Below, piece after piece: positions 42,630-51,320 of a stretch of DNA of 64,000 bases (positions are counted from its first letter, which is position 1; every line of letters begins with the position of its first letter). The translations under genes and the position numbers were made by a program. The notes beneath the pieces are model-generated. The model saw only the letters and a program-made list of their open reading frames with translations. It had not been told where the DNA came from and ran no database searches. The stretch is from Rhynchopus sp. YZ270_cl-10 (taxonomy: Eukaryota > Euglenozoa > Diplonemea > Diplonemida > Diplonemidae): the NCBI GenBank assembly GCA_964035575.1, contig OZ037887.1, positions 434,001-498,000 on the forward strand, in the 5' to 3' direction.

Positions 42630-43369
42630 AGACAATGATCTTAAACTAAACCCCCCTCCGAGATACTCTTTGGGGGAAAAACAATGTGGTGTTCATCTTC
42701 GGGTGCACTAAAACAACCTAGTTTTATTTCAATATGAACAGAATACTACCTCACCCCTAAGAAGGCACATAGGCCTATATAGGGTACATTTTTTTTTTTA
42801 GTTGCCCCCTTTAAACATTAATAAACGATGGGGTGTGAGTTAAGGAGGTTCTATAAGATTTTTTTTTTTTTCACAGATTTTGTTTCTGTGATAAAAAAGA
42901 AATGAGTAGAACAAATAAACTTATCGGCCTTTTGAGAGACACAAAGAGGTTGATATACTACGAGTAAAAAAACAACAGCAAAGTGAAGTTGATAGATTAA
43001 AAAAAAGGGTCCATTTTATTTTCCTTCCAAATGAATGTAGGACTGCATGGTTGGGGGTCCACACCCCCCACACCGATCATTGTACCAAGGTACACTGTTT
43101 TTCACGAGAACGCTGTTCTATTTCAACTCAACCCCCTTTTTTTTCCCTTTCAATTCGCAAAATCTATTTGGGGGACTGCAGTGGATGAGAGCAGCAGAGA
43201 GGTCCCTTAGTCCTTTCTCACACCGACTGTATGGTGTTTTTCTCGCTCTGAAGGAGGATTCATACTTTGCTTATTATTTTTCCTCCACACGAAGTGTGTT
43301 ATTTTTGGCATATGACGCACACACGACCCACAACAACGTACCACAGAGATACCCCAATCCCCAAACACA
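42630..43369. other. Intergenic region between FKBP copies
   Basis: No gene. It holds an R4 copy (42684-42730), T and A tracts, and an R2 copy (43030-43130). GTACCACAG near 43345 is a probable splice acceptor for the second FKBP gene. Confidence 0.6.
43030..43130 (+). repeat. R2 short dispersed repeat
   Basis: AATGAATGTAGGACTGCATG, GTTGGGGGTCCACACCCCCC, CGATCATTGTACCAAGGTAC and CACGAGAACGCTG, then TTCTATTTCAACT. It lies upstream of the second FKBP gene, as the copy at 51117 lies upstream of CCT4. Confidence 0.7.
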
Positions 43370-44201
43370 ATGCTGCGCGCAACGAGGAGAATGCTGGGAG
43401 TGACCGCCGAGGTCATCAAGGCAGGCAACAACACAACCTTCCCCAAGGCAGGAGACAAGGTGACCGTGCACTACACGGGCACCCTTGAGGTATGACGGGA
43501 AAGGGTACAATGCTATTTAGGTAACATGAGGAGTCTATCAGTTCGATTTTTTTTTTTGTCCATTTTGTTGATTTTCGACAACACCCATCGGGGGTGTTGA
43601 AATAGAGCAAATTGTGTTCGCAACTGCAAGGTGACGAGTCAGTCGTCAGAATTATCTTATCGTTTTTCTGCCACCACCCTCTTTTTCCTCTTCTTAATGT
43701 AGCAATTATATTGTCCATTTCAAACCACCACCATCCCACAGAACGGAACCAAATTCGACTCCTCGGTTGACCGCGGCCAGCCGTTCCAGTTCCAGATTGG
43801 AGTCGGCCAGGTGATCAGGGGATGGGACGAGGGTGTCATGAACATGTCTGTTGGTGAGAAGTCGACGCTGCGCATGACTCCTGACTTCGGATACGGTATG
43901 CGGCCTCTATCTATTTTATTATTAAACACGATTGCATTGGGATATGAACGACTGTCCGTATGCCCACACCAAACCGCTACAAAAGTATATAACTTCACGA
44001 GGAAAGAGAAGCAAGGTGTCTCACTTCTTTACTGTATTATCAAAACAAATTGAACCATCTAAGGCAACCCCTCCACTCCGAGAGGAACCACCCACCTTTC
44101 AAACCCCACCACAACACACAACAGGTGCCCAGGGTGCCGGTGGAGTCATCCCCCCGAACGCCAACCTCGTCTTCGAGGTTGAGCTGCTGAAGGTTAACTG
44201 A
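43370..44201 (+). CDS. FKBP-type peptidyl-prolyl isomerase, copy 2 (three exons)
   Basis: 116 residues from exons 43370-43489, 43742-43895 and 44125-44201. Intron positions and phases equal those of copy 1, and exon 2 is nearly identical, but the introns (252 and 229 bp) share no sequence with those of copy 1. The N-terminus is eight residues longer and Arg-rich ([12 protein letters not shown]). This could be a short targeting signal, or the real start may be the second ATG at 43391. Motifs: [60 protein letters not shown]. Confidence 0.92.
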
Positions 44202-44537
44202 ACGTAGCCACAACGACATTGGACGCTCTTCGAAAAAGGTTCTTCGAAGGGGGAAAGCGGATGGGGTAAATCCTCTTGTCCCCTTCCTCCCCATGCAATA
44301 AACTTTCACACTACGCATATGCAATGGCCGTATAGCTGATGCTGTACGACTGAAACGATTCCGATCTAGGTGACTACACCTGGTATAGATATTAAGCAAC
44401 CAGACCCCCTCCTCCCCCCTCCTCCCCCCCTTAACTTTATCTTACACATCATATTTGCACCATCCTCCATCTCCTCGCCTTTCGTGTTGGATTTTCTTGT
44501 TTGGTTTCATTTATTACTCTCAGTATTTTATTACACA

Positions 44538-45548
44538 ATGTCAGTTTGCGTTAAGGTGACGTATAAGAAGGAGTGCAGGCGGTTTTTTGTTGATTCTTTT
44601 GGTGATTTGCAGCATAGTATAAGGGATTTGATGTCCGTTTCCCCGGAGACGGTGAGGCTGCAGTACTGCGACGACGATGGCGACGTGGTCACGCTGAGCA
44701 CACCGCAGGAGTTTCGCGCTGCAGCGCAAAGCGTGCGTAGACAGCTCTGCTTCGTTGCCGTCGATTTGGCCGAACCGGCTCTCTCAGTCAACAGACCTCT
44801 CCCAGCACCGCATACACCACACCACCACGCCGTCTCCGAAGTCACCCTTAACCAAACCAACCATATCTTCCGCCTCCCCCGCACGGCACCCCTCGCTCAG
44901 CACAGCCCAAAGGTTCTTCCTATCGATGCAAAATACCCAGAGCTAACCCTCCGCGTCCTAGTAGCCTCATTTGGCACAACAGATTCCCCTCACGGTGAGT
45001 ACCTATGCGAGGTAGCACTGCCTGTAGAGAAGAGCGGACTGCTTGGGGTGTTTCATATAGTGGAAGATGGGGTTGTGCAGCAGGTGGTGCGTTGTGTAGG
45101 GGGGAGGCCGAAGAAGAGGAGAACGTCGATATCATCTGCATCTGTGTCTTCTAGGGCATATGATGGAAGCAGTGCGACAGAGAGTTCGACATCGACATCG
45201 TGTACATCAAGCACATCTACTTCAAGCAGTTCATCCTGTTCGTCAACAGATGCGCCACGAAGAAGACCTGCAGGACCAAGGATCAAAAATAGAAGAGCGC
45301 GGAGAAGAAGAAGACTGCAGGCAGCCCCGCGGCCGTTTCAAGGGAGGAGGGCGGTTGAAACGGATTCGTCTGGATCCTCGTCGTCGTCGTCTGATTCAGA
45401 GTCGGAAGAAGGTGGGGATGGGGAGGATGAAGATGAGGAGGAGGAAGGCCTCTCCAGCGAGCGGCGCTGCTCCACACCACAGAGCGGAGGGAGTCGTGGG
45501 GGGAGGCTGTCGGTGGTCCTTGGGGTTCCTGTGGAGGGGAGTGGGTGA
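44538..45548 (+). CDS. PB1-domain protein with Ser-rich and acidic tail
   Basis: 336 residues. Residues 1-75 resemble a PB1 dimerisation domain: VKVTYKKECRRFFVDSFGDL at the start and YCDDDGDVVTLSTPQEF as the acidic OPCA-type motif. PB1 domains pair with partner PB1 or related domains in signalling scaffolds. The middle (about 120-190) is unassigned. The rest is low-complexity: Ser/Thr runs, an Arg-rich patch (KNRRARRRRRL) and an acidic run (EDEDEEEEE). Intronless. ATG 44538 follows TTATTACTCTCAG, a good acceptor; an upstream in-frame ATG at 44370 adds non-conserved sequence. Partner unknown. Confidence 0.78.
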   Translation: MSVCVKVTYKKECRRFFVDSFGDLQHSIRDLMSVSPETVRLQYCDDDGDVVTLSTPQEFRAAAQSVRRQLCFVAVDLAEPALSVNRPLPAPHTPHHHAVSEVTLNQTNHIFRLPRTAPLAQHSPKVLPIDAKYPELTLRVLVASFGTTDSPHGEYLCEVALPVEKSGLLGVFHIVEDGVVQQVVRCVGGRPKKRRTSISSASVSSRAYDGSSATESSTSTSCTSSTSTSSSSSCSSTDAPRRRPAGPRIKNRRARRRRRLQAAPRPFQGRRAVETDSSGSSSSSSDSESEEGGDGEDEDEEEEGLSSERRCSTPQSGGSRGGRLSVVLGVPVEGSG

Positions 45549-45974
45549 AGAAAAAAAAAATGAGGGGGTGTGTCTTTTGTGTGATAGGTGGCTAAGTACA
45601 GACTTCGATTCAGGTGACTCTCTTTTTTTTGTACTTTTTCATCCGGATGGCTGACATTGTGGGTCAGTCGGAGGGTGTTTGTGTACAATGATTAATTTGT
45701 TTGTTGTGTTTGGTGAAGGTGTTTTGCACCTTTTCGATTGGTCTCTGAACTTTTTTTTTCGTCTCAATTTCTGGTGTGGGGATGGGGGGGTGCTCGGTGG
45801 TGTCTGTAAAAACAAATCACGCCTTCCGGTGATAAATTGTTGCGCAGATCGGTGCAGGGGTGGAAGTGTTTGGTTACGGCGTGCTGTCGGTTTTATTGTA
45901 AGTCTGCACTTTCCGTATGGTGTTCTTTATCCCATTATTGATGTTCCTCAAAAGAAAAATCTATCTCTTTAAAA

Positions 45975-46022
45975 GGGTGACAAAGCAACGCGAGACTTCG
46001 GTTCATTCTTACAAACTTTCCA
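45975..46022 (+). repeat. R1 hairpin repeat, diverged
   Basis: GGTGACAAAGCAACGCGAGA, then CTTCGGTTCATTCTTACAAA and a T/C tail. The stem is partly eroded. Confidence 0.55.
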
Positions 46023-46709
46023 CCAATATTTTTCCTTTTTTATTTTTTGAATTTTTTTTAAAAATAACAACACCCACCTTCGCCTGAGACAGGCAACAAA
46101 TAATTTCAAACAGAGACACTTTCCTCCCATTTTTTTTTTTTTGTTGGATGAAATGTTTCCGGGTCTTTGGTCACACAATACAACCCTCCCCATCCTCGTC
46201 GTTTTTTTTGTTTTTTTTTTTGCTTTTTTGTTACGGTTGAGTTACGTTCCTTTCGGCAAATGAAAAAAAAACACCTGCCTCTGATTGTGTATCTATTTCT
46301 GATGTATTTTACCGTCAGAATACAGTACTGGATTTCTGATGAGCAAAAAAATCCATCGGGATCAGGAATACACGATCCAGCCTCTTTCTCTCTCCGTAGA
46401 CCTACCTACTAAACACCTCAGGGGGAAGCCGTGGGGGTGCTTTCGTGCATTTTATCTGGCACCTCAGCTTGTCTGTGGTTGCAGCACGGGAGCATCTTTG
46501 CTGGCACACTTCACTCAATGCGCAATCAACCCTCCATGGTTTGATACAGCATGATAAGTGCAGAGGACGCGCCAGAAGAGAGGGGCGTGTACGCGAGAGC
46601 AGAAGCATTTTTTTTTATGGAGTCGGGAGGAGAGGGGAGAGGACTGCTTCCTTTGTCCCCCTCTCTTCTTGTGTGGGGTGGGGATGCTATGCGATAACGA
46701 ATATGATAA

Positions 46710-46756
46710 GGTGACTAAGCACGAGAGGCTTAGGATCATCTTATAAACTTTTCTCT
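46710..46756 (+). repeat. R1 hairpin repeat
   Basis: Consensus copy GTGACTAAGCACGAGAGGCT, TAGGATCATCTTATAAAC, TTTTCTC. It is preceded by GCTATGCGATAACGAATATG, which also precedes the copy at 48398, so R1 is part of a longer unit. Confidence 0.78.
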
Positions 46757-47501
46757 TGTGTGTGCGAGAGCACATCTTCAAATTTTCTCTTTTATTTTTT
46801 TGCGTTCAACGAAATGTATTATTATCCCTTTTTCATATACACGTGGTGTCAGTAGTATTGCAAATAAAAAAAGGTCGATATCGCAAACAATATGAACTTT
46901 TATTGACCCACGCGTCGATTATGTATTGACATCCGTTGGTGTGGTCGGAACCAGACGGGGGAAGTGCGGGGTATTCTGGTGTGCAGGAATTTTGTGGTTC
47001 TCCCTGGTAGAAGTACGGGGAATTTGGGTTCCGATTGCAACTTTCCCCCTCTTTTTTTTTCGAGCATCAGCTAGACCAAGCTGTGATTTAGCACGTTTCA
47101 ACTAAAGCGGTCTCAGTTACTATTTGCTCTTACCCCGATGCAAATAATAAGTGATTGCAAATAAATAGCCGATATTCCGCTATACGTTTTTATTTTTTTG
47201 GAGTCAGGCCAGCTTGCACACAGGAGAGATGCCACATCCAGGGGTGAGATGTGCTGCCTGCTAATGACTTCTCGAGCTCGCATTGCACTTCGCTACCAAG
47301 GGAAGACACCCTTCTTCAGAAGCAAGGTAGAGAATGCTGCCCACCCCTACACTGTCAGATCCCACTACGTAAGGAGTCATCTGATGCCACAAGGCAAGTC
47401 GCTCCCAAAGCGATGGCATTGGATGGCACGTGTGCGTTTACAAACTGTGTTATTTTTTGGGCCGTTAAAAATAAAGCTTGTTTGTGATTCGCGGTTGTGA
47501 A

Positions 47502-47592
47502 CCACCTCCGTTCTCGTACGGTACGGACCACTCACATCCCACCCTTTGCATGAGCTCGACTGAGATGCGTTTTGGCACGTTTCAACTACTCT
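47502..47592 (+). repeat. R8 short dispersed repeat
   Basis: Matches 41632-41712 in CACCCTTTGCATGAGCTCGA, CTGAGATGCGTTTT and GCACGTTTCAACTAC. Confidence 0.75.
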
Positions 47593-47927
47593 TTTTTCCT
47601 TCTTTTTTTTTTTTTTTTTTTTTTGAAATATTTTCTTCCGTCTATATTTGGCTGTCTCTTCCTTTCACCGAAAGGGAAGAGACAAATTCGAGGTGGGTAT
47701 ATTTTCCTCCCCCCGCCAGTGTCTGCGTCCCGTATTTCACAATATTGCGTGAGGCGTTTGCGCTTTCAACCGTTCTTGATGTAGTGGTCACCATCCCATA
47801 TCACCTTTTGTTGGCTGTCCGCCAGGACGCGAGTATGTGATAAGATACCCCTTCCATTGCTGGATGGGGCAATTGTTATGTGCCTTGTATGCAACCTCCC
47901 TCGTGGTAACCGTGTGCAAGCCAATGA

Positions 47928-48022
47928 AGTGCTCTCTGGGGGTTCGATAACCCACAGGGAACCAGTACCCTGCGTCCGCCGAGGAACGGTGAGGCGTTTT
48001 GCACTTTTCAACTTCTCTTTTT
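47928..48022 (+). repeat. R5 repeat with Pol III B-box-like motif
   Basis: Contains GGGGGTTCGATAACCCACAG, close to a tRNA B-box (GGTTCGANNCC), then CTGCGTCCGCCGAGGAACGG and TTTTGCACTTTTCAACTTCT. Related pieces lie at 18110, 28863, 47716 and 53985. It may be tRNA-derived. Confidence 0.55.
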
Positions 48023-48397
48023 GATGCGAAATGAATAAGCACCTTTCGCACAAATTTTTATTTTATTTTATATTCAGAGGGTGACAGGGTTCTCAGGCTT
48101 TGACCAAAACTGAAGTTTTTGTCGAAATTAAGCTTTGTCGAAATTCAAAAAAAGTGGGGCGTTCCAGGGGGGGTCTGGCTGCGGGTATTCACCGACACAA
48201 CTTCCCATTCGGCTGCACCCGGACTTATAGGCTACGACCGTCGCCCAGTTTTTACGTACCCGCGCTACACCATGCACATGCTCGAACACTACATCGTACG
48301 TCCCACAATTACGAACACCGGCTGGGGAAATGACATCATCCCTGACAACAAACTTGTGGAAACCAGCGCAATGCTGCGCGATAACGAATGTGATAAG

Positions 48398-48842
48398 GTG
48401 ACTAAGCACGGGAGGCTTAGTATCATCTTATACAGTGGTTAAAGAAAGTTCCGCCTAAAGTAATTTCCGCCATCGATTTCAATTCCGCCATTAGTTTAGG
48501 CGGGGATTTATTTTATGCCCAATTTTTTTTTTGGGGGGGATTTTTTCCTAAGGATTCTGGGGGGAGTTCTGCGTGAAATTGTGCCAAAACCAGAGCAAAA
48601 CAGAGAGATCCAACCATTTTGAGCTTTGTGTGTGATTTTATTTTTATGGAATGTTATCTTTTCCTTTCATTTTTATTTTCTGGTCAAAAAAATCTCCTAA
48701 GGTGGGGGAAAAAATCAGTTACCCCCTTACAAAAGTGCCCGCCTAAGAAAAGTTCCGCCTAAAGTAATTTCCGCCATCGATTTCAATTCCGCCATTAGTT
48801 TAGGCGTAAACTTTCTTTAACCACTGTAAACGTTTCTTTTAT
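48398..48842 (+). repeat. R1 hairpin repeat split by a TA-target MITE
   Basis: The 5' part (48398-48432) ends TATCATCTTATA. The rest (AACGTTTCTTTTA) resumes at 48829 after the inserted element. Intact R1 copies read ATCTTATAAAC across this point, which confirms that only TA was duplicated. Confidence 0.8.
48433..48826. mobile_element. Tc1/mariner-type MITE inserted in R1
   Basis: 394 bp with ends CAGTGGTTAAAGAAAGTT and inverse, flanked by TA. A 55-base block beginning GTTCCGCCTAAAGTAATTTC is present at both ends in direct, not inverted, orientation (about 48449-48504 and 48751-48806). Each block starts CCGCCTAAA and ends TTTAGGCG, so it can also fold. Non-coding. Confidence 0.88.
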
Positions 48843-48899
48843 TCTAGTCAAGTACAAAAAGCCAGACGTGGATTTCCGTGAATTTGAATATCTATGACT

Positions 48900-50900
48900 T
48901 TTCAATTTCATCTGTCTGCCGACGGACCACTCAGGCTCTAGGTAGAAACCCTGCTCTCTGCATATACGATGTGCCGCAGGATGAGGGATGAGGTTGCCCT
49001 GGTAGTTGGAGCATGTAAATGTGCAAGGGTGCACGCCTTTGCCTTCTTGTTGTACCGCTGCACCGCTCCGCACGCTGTCATCTCCACGACGGTGAGGTGT
49101 AGGGCACTGAGGTGCCGGTCGACTGAGGTGGCTCCTTCCATCCTGGCCACGTACTCATCGCAGTGCACGAACGCGGTAAGGCCGGTCTCCCAAGCCTGCC
49201 CTTTCCCTGCTCTGGCAGCGTTGCTTCGCGGGATACCCTGTGGACACCTCGCTCCGGATCAGACGACGGTCCGTGGGCTTCAGCAGTCCGCTCACCCATG
49301 TGTTCACGACGTACACCGAGGGTGTACACCCCTGGGCAGGCTGCATCATCTGCCTTCTGCAAGGCCTCGATCTCGCTGTGCTTCTGCAGCAGCTCCTCCA
49401 GTCTTATTAGTGTTTTTGCGTTATGATTAATGTGCCACATGCAACGTGTCGCATAGGAACAGTGGAAAATGGCCATGGAGAGACGGAAGTGGCCCAATAA
49501 AGTGGCAAAATCCCGTTTTTGGCATATTTCCTGAAAAGGCATTTTTTTGGCTGTAAAATGCAAGGGGGTTCCCAAAGACGTTGGGTACTTTGTTTTTTTG
49601 CGGAGCAAAAAAAAAATGTTATACAATGGCGCTGCAGGCGAAAAAAATAAGTGCAGCCCTGGACGGTGCGGGACTTTTTAGTTTTTTTTTTTTGTCGACA
49701 CGAAGGCTTAATCTCGACACATTGAGAACCCCCTGGAAGGTGACTTCGCACCGAGATGCATATCTTCTCTTACCAAACCCTTTTCCAAAAGATGTGTGCA
49801 CGCGAGGCACATTCGCCTTTCAAGTTTTCCCTTCTTTGCTTTGAAACTAGAAATCTAGCCCTATTTTTCCTCCCCTATTTTGTTAAGTACACCGACAATA
49901 ATTCTATTCTTATTTCACAAAAACGAAACCCCTCCCCCCCTTTTTTTTTAAATTCTCAGAATCGGACACTGCCGGAGAACTGCACAGTCCCATTGACGCG
50001 AGGGTGGTGCGAGGTAATCCTGTGAGTGTGGGTTCGCCTCACCGTCCAACCCCTTTCGCTTTCGACTACCCCCCCTTCCTCCCCCACAGTACGCCAGGGG
50101 CGACCTCAAAGCATTGCAGTTGCTGGTGTCCTGCTCCGTTGCTTGGAGCTGGTATGTGAAAGGTCCATGTCTCCACGTCTGCTGGAGAGCTCTTTCAAGC
50201 TCGGTGTATGCACCTTCCAACGCAAAGGTGAGGAACCAGGGGGAGGGGATATCAGGTCCTCTTTGCAGGGGGGTTGTCTGCCGGTGTGGTCTCTGCCCTC
50301 CGTAGTGCTGTAGGGCTGTCGACACTGCCTCGTGGATGCTTGGTGACGGAGAGGGTCCCATTCAGAAGCAGTTCATGCGCGTCAAAATTTTGTCACCTCC
50401 GACAAAAAATGCTGTGCCGTACAGCATGTTTGCGCTGCTCATTATTGCTCTGCACGCTCCAAATGAACGACCCGGTATTGTTCGATACGACGGCATAGCG
50501 GGCTGGGAAGGTAAGAGGGTAAATACAATGACTTTCACGCTCCAGTGTGTGCAGTTGTGGTCGCTACCTCCGTCCGTCTCAATTACCAGCACTGAATGTA
50601 GTTCGCAAGGTTCGTCCTTCTCTGGTACCGTTGGAGCCTCGGCTCCGTGTCTCAGCGCCGAGCTTGGATCAAAAATTCTGCTTACTCCCCGTGAGCGGAT
50701 GGCAAAGGAGTGTCTACACGACATCACGCTGGCGATTCCCCCAAACATGTTGACGTCGTGATCATGCTGCTGTCTGACTTTGCGGACGGAAGCGTTGGGT
50801 GTGTCACATAGGCGCCGTCGTGCTTTGTGGACACCTTTCGATGTAGTTGTACGCTTCCAAGCGTGCAACCCCTGCCTCGAAGCGCGCCTCACCATTCTCT
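48900..50900 (-). pseudogene. Broken DDE-type transposase relic, superfamily unassigned
   Basis: Minus-strand coding-like sequence in several frames. The best part (50362-50895) includes FDPSSALRHGAEAPTVPEKD, SVLVIETDGGSDHNCTHWSV, KVIVFTLL and RTIPGRSFGACRAIMSSANM. As I recall, this spacing (PSS-RHA, then TDGG-DH, then a P-S-(N)-MS-N block) is seen in an uncharacterised multi-copy family of sponge and cnidarian genomes thought to be transposases. Downstream pieces (49078-49440, LIRLEELLQKHSEIEALQKA; 48938-49168) could be its C-terminal part. The copy is broken in several places and looks old. No terminal repeats were found. Confidence 0.5.
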
Positions 50901-51116
50901 TCGAACTCCCGGGTTTTCTTCAAAGCTCCGCAGCAAGCTCTGCGACTGTGTCTCTCACCCCGAGGGAGAGGGACATCTGCACGCTCTTAAGTTCGTCTTA
51001 CAAACTTTTCTTGAATAATAATAATTGATACCCGTGTAGACACCTCGCTTTTTTCGTGTAAGCTCCACGCGAGTTTCTTTAATTTTACACATATTTTTTT
51101 TCTCTTCCACTCTGAC

Positions 51117-51262
51117 CGATTAGCGGAAGCGAGAGTAGAGCATATGGGATGCAAACCACGAAATGGATGTAGGACTGCATGGTTGAGGGGTCTACCCCTG
51201 CTACACCAATCATTCTACCAAGGTACACTGCCAGAGGGCTGTTTTTTCAATCCAACCTTTTT
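51117..51262 (+). repeat. R2 dispersed repeat, fullest copy
   Basis: Runs from CCGATTAGCGGAAGCGAGAG through CATATGGGATGCAAACCACG, AAATGGATGTAGGACTGCAT and CCAAGGTACACTGCCAGAGG to TTTTTTCAATCCAACC. The same order occurs at 58618-58772, so the unit is about 150 bp. SINE-like in size, without a clear poly-A or target duplication. Confidence 0.7.
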
Positions 51263-51320
51263 TCCCTTAACCCCCCACCTATAGGCATCAACCCCACACC
51301 ACACCACCCCCCACAACACT

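Larger units (their letters stand above)
45549..51320. other. Gene-free region with short repeats and transposon relics
   Basis: Contains R1 copies (45975, 46710, 48398), R8 (47502), R5 (47716, 47928), a Tc1-type MITE (48433-48826), a broken transposase relic on the minus strand (about 48900-50900) and an R2 copy (51117). A stretch at 48200-48370 is open on the + strand (YDRRPVFTYPRYTMHMLEHY) but runs into an R1 repeat and is not called. From 46760 to 47200 I see nothing definite. Confidence 0.55.

Noticed and set aside
48119-48442. Open frame with YDRRPVFTYPRYTMHMLEHY
   Set aside because: It runs directly into an R1 repeat, and no homologue or splice partner is recognised.
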